Assembly: GCF_001277345.1 (NCBI RefSeq)
Contig: NZ_LIUT01000001.1
Location: 800,491 to 864,490 of the forward strand
Reading direction: 5' to 3'
DNA length: 64,000 nt
From: Paenibacillus solani
GTDB taxonomy: Bacteria > Bacillota > Bacilli > Paenibacillales > Paenibacillaceae
A program made the position numbers and the translations under genes. Of the stretch, positions 6,801 to 14,758 are shown in pieces. A model generated the notes under the pieces. That model was not told the origin of the DNA. It made no database searches and worked only from the letters and a program-made list of their open reading frames with translations. How positions within the stretch are numbered: the stretch's first letter is position 1; the number at the start of each line of letters is the position of its first letter.

Positions 6801-8594
6801 ATGCTAGCGGTGATTCGCTGGATTCGGGATCGCTTTTCACAACATATTCAAACTCGCTTAACGGGTTATTTTCTATTGATCTTGCTCCCGCTTGTCATCA
6901 TCAGCTTGTTTGCGGTGGAAAGGTCCCGCGACATTCTCTATATGCAAGCTGTCGAGAGGACCAAGTTGGCGTTATCCTCGGCGATGAATCAATTTGATCT
7001 GGCCCTGCAAAACGTAGAGGAAATTTCAACACTGATTGCTGGTGATCTAGGAATAAATGAATTACTTAACAAGAATAATGTCAATTTTTCACCACAGTCG
7101 ATCGTCGACTTCTCTGATATTTTGGAGAAGTTATCAAATTACGTATCCGTTAACCGCTTCTTCGTATCCCATATTTCGGTATACCATCAGGCATCGAATA
7201 TGTTTATATCCACCCACTATGGCGGAAAAAAGCTGACGAGCGAGACGCAGCAGGAATGGCTTGTCGAGGCTGCCCGGCAGAATGGAACAGGGGTCTCCTA
7301 CGTCATGTCCGACTCCCCGGTAGCAGAAGGCATTACCTTTGGCCAGATGACGAATACGGATAGTATCTCTCTGATTCGGGCCATGGATCTCTCTAACAGT
7401 GAGCGGCAGTCGAACCTGTTGATGGTTTCTTTTAATAAAAGCAGGCTGCTAAATATTATCAAGACACTGCTGCCCTCCGAGAATAGCCGGATTACGTTGC
7501 TGAATGAAAAAGGCGAAGTGGTGGTGGAGACTGGAAAAGTGTATGAGGAGCACATATCCGACAAGGATATGACTGTAGCGATTGACTCGGATTATTCAGC
7601 ATGGCGCCTCGCATTGGTTCAGCCCAAAAGTGAGCTGTACAAAGAGACGGACCAGCTTCGCTTATTCACCGTTGCTATTATCGGACTAAGCATCCTGTTG
7701 GCTGTCATTATTTCATGGTTGGTTTACAGTGGAATTGCCTCTCCTGTACTGAAATTGTCGCGCGGGATGAAGCGGCTCAGCAGCGGGGAGCTGAATATCC
7801 ATGTTGATACAAAGCGGAAGGACGAATTCGGTTTTCTCATCCAGTCGTTTAACAAGATGGCGGTTGTCCAGAAGCATTTGATTGAAGATCATTACGAACA
7901 ACAGCTGCGATTAACGACAACGGAGCTGAAGTTTCTACAATCACAGATCAACCCGCATTTTCTGTACAATACTCTCGATTCCATCTATTGGACAGCCAAA
8001 AACTACGATGCTGATGAAATCAGCGAGATGGTGATGAATCTGTCGAAGTTTTTCCGGTTGAGCCTTAACAAGGGCAGGCAGGTCTTCACTATTGAAGAAA
8101 GCATAACTCATCTGCATTACTATATCCGGATTCAACAGCTTCGTTTTATGGATAATTTCACGGTGGAGTATCAGATTTCGGACGAGAGCAAGGGAGTTCC
8201 GCTGTTGAAGCTCCTGCTTCAGCCATTAGTCGAGAATGCTATAATTCATGGTATGGAAGGCAAGTCTTCTGGAGGAAATCTGATCATTTCCAGCCGAATT
8301 GATAGGGGACAAACTGTGATTATCAGCGTACAGGACAATGGTCCAGGAATTGAGGAGGAACGTTTAAGTTATATCCAGCATGAGCTGGAGATGTTGGGCT
8401 CCCGCAATATGCCCGCATCCACTCAAGATGAGGAACATGTCAAGGATCTGTTTGGGCTTCGAAATGTGCTGGGCCGAATGAAGCTGTATTATGGCAATGA
8501 AGCTCATTTGACACTGCACAGCGTATCAGGCGAGGGCACTACAGTAACCATATCCATTCCGCTGGATCGCTGCAGGGAAGTTAATTTGGCGTAG
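6801..8594 (+). CDS. Sensor histidine kinase, YesM type
   Basis: 597 residues. Membrane helices at about 22-42 and 285-310 flank an extracytoplasmic sensor domain of about 240 residues. A HAMP domain follows (about 312-365). The His_kinase domain has QINPHFLYNTLDS with the phosphoacceptor His near 386. The HATPase domain has an N-box QPLVENAIIHG near 475-485 and a G1 box DNGPGI near 512. This is the YesM/LytS-type architecture that pairs with AraC-type YesN regulators. The cognate regulator gene begins 36 nt downstream. It presumably senses an extracellular carbohydrate, perhaps through the upstream lipoprotein. Confidence 0.92.
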   Translation: MLAVIRWIRDRFSQHIQTRLTGYFLLILLPLVIISLFAVERSRDILYMQAVERTKLALSSAMNQFDLALQNVEEISTLIAGDLGINELLNKNNVNFSPQSIVDFSDILEKLSNYVSVNRFFVSHISVYHQASNMFISTHYGGKKLTSETQQEWLVEAARQNGTGVSYVMSDSPVAEGITFGQMTNTDSISLIRAMDLSNSERQSNLLMVSFNKSRLLNIIKTLLPSENSRITLLNEKGEVVVETGKVYEEHISDKDMTVAIDSDYSAWRLALVQPKSELYKETDQLRLFTVAIIGLSILLAVIISWLVYSGIASPVLKLSRGMKRLSSGELNIHVDTKRKDEFGFLIQSFNKMAVVQKHLIEDHYEQQLRLTTTELKFLQSQINPHFLYNTLDSIYWTAKNYDADEISEMVMNLSKFFRLSLNKGRQVFTIEESITHLHYYIRIQQLRFMDNFTVEYQISDESKGVPLLKLLLQPLVENAIIHGMEGKSSGGNLIISSRIDRGQTVIISVQDNGPGIEEERLSYIQHELEMLGSRNMPASTQDEEHVKDLFGLRNVLGRMKLYYGNEAHLTLHSVSGEGTTVTISIPLDRCREVNLA

Positions 8595-8630
8595 TGACTT
8601 CAAGCGTTTGAAAAAGGGGGATGTAATCGT

Positions 8631-10238
8631 TTGAATCTGATGATTGTAGAAGATGAACCACGCTTGCGCCTGGCACTGGCTTACAATATCCCATGGGACA
8701 AGCATGGGATTGAAGTAGTAGGCATGGCCTCGAATGGTTTAGAGGCACTTGATCTCGTTAGCCGCAAAAGACCGGATATTATGCTAATTGATGTGCAGAT
8801 GCCAGAAATGGATGGTCTGACGCTCCTGGGTGAGCTTCGGAGCCGAGAAGAAATCAGCCGGTTGATGAAAACGATCATCCTCAGTGGTCATGATAATTTT
8901 GAATTCGCACAGCTGGCGCTTGAGTACGGGGTCTCCAAATATTTGTTAAAGCCCGCAGGCGAGGAAGATATTCTCGAGGCCGTACTCGAAGCGAGACAAC
9001 AGCTTCGCCAGGATTTGGAGCAGTGGCAGCGTAAGGCGGCATTGGAGCAACAGTGGAAGCATAACCTTCCACATCTGCAGAATCTATTTTTTATTCAATG
9101 GATGAATGGTAAATTTACGAAACAGGATGTTCTGCGGAAGAGCAGGGAATTATTCATTTCGTTAAAGGAGGACGATCGCATTGCGGTAGCCGTGGTGGAT
9201 CTGGATCCCCTGCCCGAGGATGAGACGCGGTTTCAGCGAGGGGATGCCGAACTGCTGCAGTTTACGATGCTGTGCCTGGCGAAGGAGCTGTTGGGACATC
9301 CCTCCCGCTGGATCACATCGGATTCAGGCAATATGCTGCTGATGGTCATGATTGTCGAGGAGGACCAAGATGCGAATGAGGCGATGCTGCGGTTGAATGC
9401 GGATGTGTCCAAGCTGCTCTCCCAAACGAAGGAAGTGCTGAAGCTAACGGCAAGTGCAGGTATCTGTGCTTCCATCGGGACGATTGAAGAAATGAGCTTA
9501 TTGTACGCACAGGCCTGTCGGGCCCTACAGGAACGTGTTGTTTATGGACATGATCTGGCTATTCCGTATCGTGAGCTGAAACAGGATATGCAAGGCGTCA
9601 TGGTGCAGCAGAATCTGGAGAAAATGCTGGAGATTGCGCTTGAAACCGCAGATGAAACGAAAGCGCTCGAGGCGTTAAAGGGGTTATGGGAGGAAGCCTT
9701 CACCAAGTCTGAGTCCTCGGATGAGTTTCATGAGGCGGTTCTTTATATGAACAGCTTCTTCACCCGTATGATCCAGAAGCAAGGGTGGACAGTAAAAAGA
9801 GTCGTTGGCGAGGATATCGAATATTTTCAAAACGTTAAGCTGCTTAGTACCAAAATGCAAACCTGGTCTCTGCTGGAACGCACGGTTAAACATATCGTCT
9901 CGTTTATGAGTGAACAGCGAAAAACGACGAGCAACCAGGTCGTTAAGGATATTCTAAATCTGCTCGAAGAGGAGATTGACCAGGAAATTACCCTGCATAC
10001 AGTAGCAGACCGGCTCTACATCAATTCATCCTATCTCAGCCGGTTATTCAAGCAGGAAATGGGAGTTGTCTTCTCCAGCTATGTGATGGAACGCAAAATG
10101 GAGCGAGCCAAAACACTGCTGCAGGAAGGGCAGAAGGTATACGATGCAGCCCGGTTGGTCGGGTACCGCGATGTCAGCTATTTCACAAAGGTGTTCCGGA
10201 AGTATTGGGGCGTGAACCCGGGGGAAGTCAAGGGGTGA
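8631..10238 (+). CDS. Response regulator, YesN type, with AraC HTH
   Basis: 535 residues. An N-terminal receiver domain (1-120) has acidic residues in MIVEDE, phosphoacceptor Asp54 in IDVQMPEMDG and Lys in LLKPAG (about 105). A long middle region follows, and a C-terminal AraC/XylS pair of helix-turn-helices lies at about 435-530 (LSRLFKQEMG, then GYRDVSYFTKVFRKYWGVNP). The TTG start at 8631 is set by AAAAGGGGG 9 nt upstream. It is the partner of the kinase just upstream and probably activates the permease and surface-protein genes. A strong hairpin at 10,511 ends its transcript. Confidence 0.92.
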   Translation: MNLMIVEDEPRLRLALAYNIPWDKHGIEVVGMASNGLEALDLVSRKRPDIMLIDVQMPEMDGLTLLGELRSREEISRLMKTIILSGHDNFEFAQLALEYGVSKYLLKPAGEEDILEAVLEARQQLRQDLEQWQRKAALEQQWKHNLPHLQNLFFIQWMNGKFTKQDVLRKSRELFISLKEDDRIAVAVVDLDPLPEDETRFQRGDAELLQFTMLCLAKELLGHPSRWITSDSGNMLLMVMIVEEDQDANEAMLRLNADVSKLLSQTKEVLKLTASAGICASIGTIEEMSLLYAQACRALQERVVYGHDLAIPYRELKQDMQGVMVQQNLEKMLEIALETADETKALEALKGLWEEAFTKSESSDEFHEAVLYMNSFFTRMIQKQGWTVKRVVGEDIEYFQNVKLLSTKMQTWSLLERTVKHIVSFMSEQRKTTSNQVVKDILNLLEEEIDQEITLHTVADRLYINSSYLSRLFKQEMGVVFSSYVMERKMERAKTLLQEGQKVYDAARLVGYRDVSYFTKVFRKYWGVNPGEVKG

Positions 10239-10439
10239 GCGTTGGGGAAAGGCTGGAGTTGTAAGGTCGCGAACCCCTTCGCTCTTGCCGCTGCGCTGAC
10301 GTATCGTTCCTCCAATCGCTGTTGTCGCTGAATTTCCTTGAACGAATGTTTATAGGGGAAGAAATTCGGCTCCAAAGGCGACCGCTATCGCTTCTCCGGA
10401 ATCGATTCGTCCTCTCCGCTCTACCGTGTGGGCCTCCAT

Positions 10440-10463
10440 CCTCCCCCAAGTAGGTGGGGGAGG
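10440..10463. repeat. G/C-rich hairpin
   Basis: CCTCCCCCA (10440-10448) and TGGGGGAGG (10455-10463) pair perfectly across a 6-nt loop. No U-tract follows on either strand, so it is not a standard terminator. Confidence 0.6.
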
Positions 10464-10510
10464 TGGGAGAACGTAGCGCAGCAGAGCATGCGCAGTTACA
10501 TAAACCAACC

Positions 10511-10550
10511 AAAAGAGCCATTCGGGGCATACATCCCGAACGGCTCTTTT
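10511..10550 (+). terminator. Terminator after the YesN-type regulator gene
   Basis: A 16-bp stem with one mismatch (AAAAGAGCCATTCGGG with CCCGAACGGCTCTTTT) around an 8-nt loop. The A-run on one arm and T-run on the other make it able to act in both directions. Confidence 0.75.
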
Positions 10551-10613
10551 GCTTTACCCCCCAACCCCAACCCAGGGCAGGGCGGAAGCCCACCGGGGGT
10601 TGAGGCTGGGGGA

Positions 10614-10641
10614 AGGCCAAGCTCGGCGCAGAGCTTGGCCT
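10614..10641. repeat. Perfect 11-bp inverted repeat
   Basis: AGGCCAAGCTC (10614-10624) and GAGCTTGGCCT (10631-10641) flank GGCGCA. There is no U-tract. It may be a mobile palindromic repeat or part of a structured RNA. Confidence 0.6.
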
Positions 10642-10716
10642 CGTTCTGGCGACGAAGCACGGCTATGCCGTTCATCGAATGCCAACAACATGATTGAGTA
10701 AGCTTCAACGGAGCAG

Positions 10717-10826
10717 GCGGAATTGTTCTGGAGAAGCGCCAGCGGTCCCCTTTATCACCGGATTTCCACATTGCTTAATCCATTCAGAGAAATCCGGGGG
10801 TAACAGGGATCGGAAGAACAATCCGC
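10717..10826. repeat. Long imperfect hairpin (about 110 nt)
   Basis: Outer arms GCGGAATTGTTCT (10717-10729) and AGAACAATCCGC (10815-10826) pair with one bulge. The middle arms, GGTCCCCTTTA and TAACAGGGATC, pair with mismatches. The inner arms CCGGATTTC (10758-10766) and GAAATCCGG (10789-10797) pair perfectly. Such nested pairing over 110 nt is unlikely by chance and suggests a structured RNA or a palindromic element. Confidence 0.55.
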
Positions 10827-11088
10827 ATGCGGAGTGATGATCAGCTCTCTTCTTTATAAGGGGTTTTCGAGTGGTTCTAGCAAAGGGTTCCGTCGATAGC
10901 ATCAGCTGATAAGTCAGCATCATAGGCAGCACCCGCCATCCTCATGACATGCTTGCTGACGCCCTGCCCCAACACAACATCATATTACCATAAATAGTAA
11001 TGATCCTCGCCTACTCCGTTTTTGCGGTGCGGATTACAATTTAAAAGAACGAAGGAGATTGAATCATTAGAAAGGGGGAGACGAGTCG

Positions 11089-12060
11089 ATGAAACCCACA
11101 TTAGAACCATCGCCCGCACCACCGCATAGAGAATTGAAACGAAAAAGAGGCTACTGGGGCCGTTTAGGGTCGGATATATGGAAAGAGTGGGATTTATATT
11201 TACTGCTCGTACCCGGCATCTTGTTCATTTTACTGTTTAAATACACGCCGATGTACGGGATTACAATCGCATTCAAAGATTTTAACATATTCACCGGATT
11301 TGCTGATAGCCCATGGGTGGGATGGAAGAACTTTGAGAAGCTGTTTACGTCGCCGGACTTTGCTCAGGTATTCAAAAATACGGTGATTATCAGCTTTCTG
11401 AAAATCGTAATCTTGTTTCCGCTCCCCATCGTGATTGCGCTGATGCTCAATGAGCTGAGGAATATGGCATTTAAGCGAACGGTACAAACCGTAGTATATC
11501 TTCCGCACTTCCTGTCTTGGGTTATTGTTGGCGGATTGTTTATCGATCTTCTCTCGACCAACGGAGGCATCGTCAATAAGGTATTGGTATCTCTCGGTAT
11601 GGAACAGATTGCATTTTTCCTGGATAACAGTGTATTCCGGAGCGTGCTGATTACATCGGCTGGCTGGAAAGAAACAGGCTGGAGCACGATCGTATATTTG
11701 GCAGCGTTTACAATGATTGATCCGGCGCTGTACGAAGCGGCAAAGATTGATGGAGCTGGCCGATGGAAGCAGTTGTGGCATATTACATTGCCAGGCATCT
11801 CCCCCATTATCATTCTTATGTTTATTCTGCGATTGGGGAATGTGCTGGAAGCAGGGACCGAGCAGATTCTCGTCATGTACAATCCGGTGGTGTACCAAGT
11901 GTCAGATGTCATTGGAACTTATGTATACCGGCAAGGTCTGGGCAACCAGGACTACAGCTTCTCGACCGCAGTTGGCTTGTTTGAAGCCGTAATCTCATTC
12001 ACATTGGTCATCGTAGGGAATTCCCTGAGCAGAAAATACTTACAACGCGGGATTTGGTAA
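11089..12060 (+). CDS. Sugar ABC transporter permease, LplB type
   Basis: 323 residues with six predicted membrane helices starting at about residue 37 (LYLLLVPGILFILLF). The LplB-family signature PMYGITIAFKDFN follows the first helix. The cytoplasmic EAA loop is EAAKIDGAGRWKQLWHITLP (about 216-235), which contacts an ATPase. The ATG follows AAAGGGGGAGA. It forms a complex with the next permease and the binding lipoprotein at 13,089. No ATPase gene is present in the locus; related Bacillus systems borrow the shared ATPase MsmX/MsmK. Confidence 0.92.
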   Translation: MKPTLEPSPAPPHRELKRKRGYWGRLGSDIWKEWDLYLLLVPGILFILLFKYTPMYGITIAFKDFNIFTGFADSPWVGWKNFEKLFTSPDFAQVFKNTVIISFLKIVILFPLPIVIALMLNELRNMAFKRTVQTVVYLPHFLSWVIVGGLFIDLLSTNGGIVNKVLVSLGMEQIAFFLDNSVFRSVLITSAGWKETGWSTIVYLAAFTMIDPALYEAAKIDGAGRWKQLWHITLPGISPIIILMFILRLGNVLEAGTEQILVMYNPVVYQVSDVIGTYVYRQGLGNQDYSFSTAVGLFEAVISFTLVIVGNSLSRKYLQRGIW

Positions 12061-12076
12061 AGAAAGGGTGGGGCAA

Positions 12077-12994
12077 ATGGATCACAAAAAAGCTTTAGAA
12101 GGAACAAACACCACCCGGGGTGTCATTAAAACATCATTCTCGGAAAAATGCTTCTCGGTATTCAATTATGTTTTCTTCATCGTCATGGGTTTGACAACAC
12201 TGCTGCCTTTCTTAAACCTGATTGCCAAATCTTTAAGCAGCGAGAGCGCCGTTATATCTGGACAAGTGGGACTGTTCCCGGTGGGGGTTCAATTCGAGAC
12301 ATATAAATACGTGCTTCAAGACTCCATGTTTTTGAATTCGCTTAAGATATCTGTATTTTTGACAGTGGTCGGAACAGCCTGCAGCCTACTTCTGACCACG
12401 CTGACAGCCTATCCGTTATCGAAAAATCGGCTCCGTGGAAGGAAAGGACTTTTGCTGATATTCGTATTCACGATGCTTTTCAGCGGCGGACTCATTCCGA
12501 CGTACCTGCTGATGCAAAACTTGAATTTGGTGAATTCTTTTCCGGTATTATTTCTTCCGGCTATGGTGAATGTGTACAACATGCTCATTATCAAAAACTA
12601 TTTTGAGGGCCTTCCGGATGAACTTGAGGAATCCGCCAAGCTGGATGGTGCGGGAAATATTCGGATTCTGGTTTCGGTCATTATACCTTTGTCACTCCCG
12701 GTTATGGCAACGATTGGATTGTTCTTTGCAGTTGCTTTCTGGAATGACTATTTTGCAGCGATGATCTATATTACCGATCCGGCAATTAAACCGATGCAGC
12801 TGTACTTAAAGGAACTGCTGGTTTCGTCCAGTGGAGACTTCCTGAAGGACAATGTTGATGCAGCGATTAACGCAACGCCTCAGTCCATTCAAGCTTCTTC
12901 GATTTTGCTGGCAACGATCCCGATTCTGCTCGTGTATCCATTCTTGCAAAAATACTTTGTAAAAGGTGTCCTGGTAGGCTCGGTTAAAGGTTAG
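12077..12994 (+). CDS. Sugar ABC transporter permease, LplC type
   Basis: 305 residues with six membrane helices. The EAA motif is EESAKLDGAGNIRILVSVII (about 196-215), and the C terminus LQKYFVKGVLVGSVKG is characteristic of LplC/YtcP carbohydrate permeases. The ATG at 12077 was chosen over a GTG at 12068 because AAAGGG would touch that GTG but sits 8 nt before the ATG. It starts 16 nt after the LplB-type gene and is the second half of the transmembrane pore. Confidence 0.92.
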   Translation: MDHKKALEGTNTTRGVIKTSFSEKCFSVFNYVFFIVMGLTTLLPFLNLIAKSLSSESAVISGQVGLFPVGVQFETYKYVLQDSMFLNSLKISVFLTVVGTACSLLLTTLTAYPLSKNRLRGRKGLLLIFVFTMLFSGGLIPTYLLMQNLNLVNSFPVLFLPAMVNVYNMLIIKNYFEGLPDELEESAKLDGAGNIRILVSVIIPLSLPVMATIGLFFAVAFWNDYFAAMIYITDPAIKPMQLYLKELLVSSSGDFLKDNVDAAINATPQSIQASSILLATIPILLVYPFLQKYFVKGVLVGSVKG

Positions 12995-13088
12995 GTCTCA
13001 TACGAGATTTTGATAAAGGTGGTGATGCGTTTCGTATTGCCCAGGTGGCAGAATTCATTGGATTTTTCAATCATAAGGAGGGTTATCC

Positions 13089-14627
13089 ATGATCAAGATG
13101 AAAAGATCTGCAATACTGGCCGGGATTCTCGGATTCACGCTGGCATTATCCGGCTGCGGCGGCGGGGGAGGAAGCGCGACAGAACAACCGGCGGCTCAAC
13201 CATCGGACACACCGGCAACCACGCCGAAAGATGAGGGGAATGGAGGCAAAACGGCCGACAAACCAAATCTGCGCATGATTATGCAGTACGGATTGTTTGA
13301 TCCGAAGACAGAATATGTAGCCAAATACATCCAGGAGAGAACTGGATTTAATGTAGAATATGAACTGCTACCGGCAGAGAACGCGGATGAGAAGCTAAAC
13401 CTTCTTGTATCCGGTAAAAATAATTATGATATCGTGAAATTGAATGCCATGCAGTTTTATAATCTCGCATCCGCAGGAGCCCTGGAGCCAATCGATGAGC
13501 TTCTTGAATCTCATGGGAATTATATTAAACAATCCATAAAACAAGAGTCCTTTGGCAGTGCAACGATTGATGGGAAAATCTTTGGTATTCCAGAGACAGG
13601 GGCAGGCGTAAGCATCGGTGAGGCATTTGTGGTCAGACAGGATTGGATGGATGAATTAGGCCTGGCTACACCTACAAACACCGATGAGCTTTACAATGTG
13701 CTTAAAACAATTAAAGAGAAGAAGAATGTTATTCCACTCACGGTGAGCAATAAAGCCCCTGCTATCTATGGCAACATTGCCGCAACATTTGGCGTTTTCA
13801 CCGATTGGAAGGAAGTCGATGGTAAGTTGATGCATCGGGCTGAACTGCCTGAAATGAAAGAATATCTTACTTTTATGAACAAACTGTACAAAGAAGGATT
13901 GCTTGATACCGAGACTCCGATTAATACCGCTCAGAAATCCATTGAAAAATTTTCGGGTGGTAAAGCTGCGATGTATGAACTGCCTTGGTGGAGCGCCGGG
14001 ACAACGATTGACGCGCTGACGAAAAATTCCCCGGAAGCAAAAACAACCATTATTCCATACCTGAAGGGCAAAGATGGTAAGGCTGCTATGGGTGTTAAAA
14101 CGAACACAACTTGGTATGTGGCTATCCTGAAGTCTTCGAAGAACAAGGAAGCTGCCATGGATTTCCTCAATGCGAAGTTGGAGCCTGAGACATTTAAAGG
14201 CATAGCGCTTGGTAAGGAAGGCGTTCACCATGAAGTTAAGGATGAGAAATACTATCCGATTCTGCCGATATTTAACGATGAACTGAATAATGCAAGCAAC
14301 TTCCTAACCGGGGTAGACGAAGAAAAGTATCCGATCTACTGGCAAGCACGTGTACGTAAAGATCCTGTTCTTCAGGCGCATTTCGAAGAGTATCAGAAAA
14401 ATGCCGAAGGAATTATCGTGGTAGATCCTATGTCGACAGCTCCGCCTATTGATGCCGTGTCCAAAAACCAGCTGAAATTGTCGACTATGCTTGATGATAA
14501 TGTGCTGCAATTCATCTCCGGAGCGAAACCGATTGATGCCTATGATCAATTCCTTGCTCAATGGAGAGCTGAAGGTGGTACCGAAATGGTAGCTGCCGCG
14601 AATGAATGGTTTCAATCTACGAAGTAA
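13089..14627 (+). CDS. Extracellular solute-binding lipoprotein of the LplBC-type permease
   Basis: 512 residues. A signal peptide ends in the lipobox ALSGC (Cys near residue 22), followed by a Gly/Ser/Thr/Pro tether to about residue 55. The mature part is a large sugar-binding protein (LRMIMQYGLFDPKTEYVAKYI, and C-terminal AAANEWF). It is distantly similar in layout to the 518-aa protein at 5,215, so the locus has two binding proteins for one permease pair. The ATG at 13089 follows AAGGAGGG 8 nt upstream. It ends before a perfect terminator hairpin. Confidence 0.9.
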   Translation: MIKMKRSAILAGILGFTLALSGCGGGGGSATEQPAAQPSDTPATTPKDEGNGGKTADKPNLRMIMQYGLFDPKTEYVAKYIQERTGFNVEYELLPAENADEKLNLLVSGKNNYDIVKLNAMQFYNLASAGALEPIDELLESHGNYIKQSIKQESFGSATIDGKIFGIPETGAGVSIGEAFVVRQDWMDELGLATPTNTDELYNVLKTIKEKKNVIPLTVSNKAPAIYGNIAATFGVFTDWKEVDGKLMHRAELPEMKEYLTFMNKLYKEGLLDTETPINTAQKSIEKFSGGKAAMYELPWWSAGTTIDALTKNSPEAKTTIIPYLKGKDGKAAMGVKTNTTWYVAILKSSKNKEAAMDFLNAKLEPETFKGIALGKEGVHHEVKDEKYYPILPIFNDELNNASNFLTGVDEEKYPIYWQARVRKDPVLQAHFEEYQKNAEGIIVVDPMSTAPPIDAVSKNQLKLSTMLDDNVLQFISGAKPIDAYDQFLAQWRAEGGTEMVAAANEWFQSTK

Positions 14628-14636
14628 GTGATTCAA

Positions 14637-14677
14637 TTTGAAAAAAGCAGTCTGCGTTAGCGGCTGCTTTTTTCAAA
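14637..14677 (+). terminator. Terminator after the binding-protein gene
   Basis: Perfect 14-bp arms TTTGAAAAAAGCAG and CTGCTTTTTTCAAA around 13 nt. Its A/T-rich ends fit an intrinsic, possibly bidirectional or attenuating, terminator before the SLH-protein gene. Confidence 0.8.
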
Positions 14678-14758
14678 CTTACATAAAGAGAGGGTGTTGG
14701 CTGAATTTCTGGGAAAGTAAAAACACTAAATCTGAGAAGAGAAAGGTGGTAATCATTG

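Larger units (their letters stand above)
10239..11088. other. 850-bp non-coding gap rich in strong stem-loops
   Basis: No convincing gene was found; open frames here lack ribosome sites and have biased translations. The gap contains at least four strong inverted repeats: 10440-10463 (CCTCCCCCA/TGGGGGAGG), 10511-10550 (terminator), 10614-10641 (perfect 11-bp stem) and 10717-10826 (long imperfect hairpin). The first 200 bp are rich in short CGCTNTTG/GCGNCAGCG motifs. The last 100 bp should hold the promoter of the permease operon, but no clear -35/-10 pair was seen. Confidence 0.7.

Noticed and set aside
10428..10771. Overlapping frames of 89-91 codons in the structured gap
   Set aside because: They run through terminators and hairpins, lack ribosome sites and are rich in Pro/Gly/Ser from repeats.
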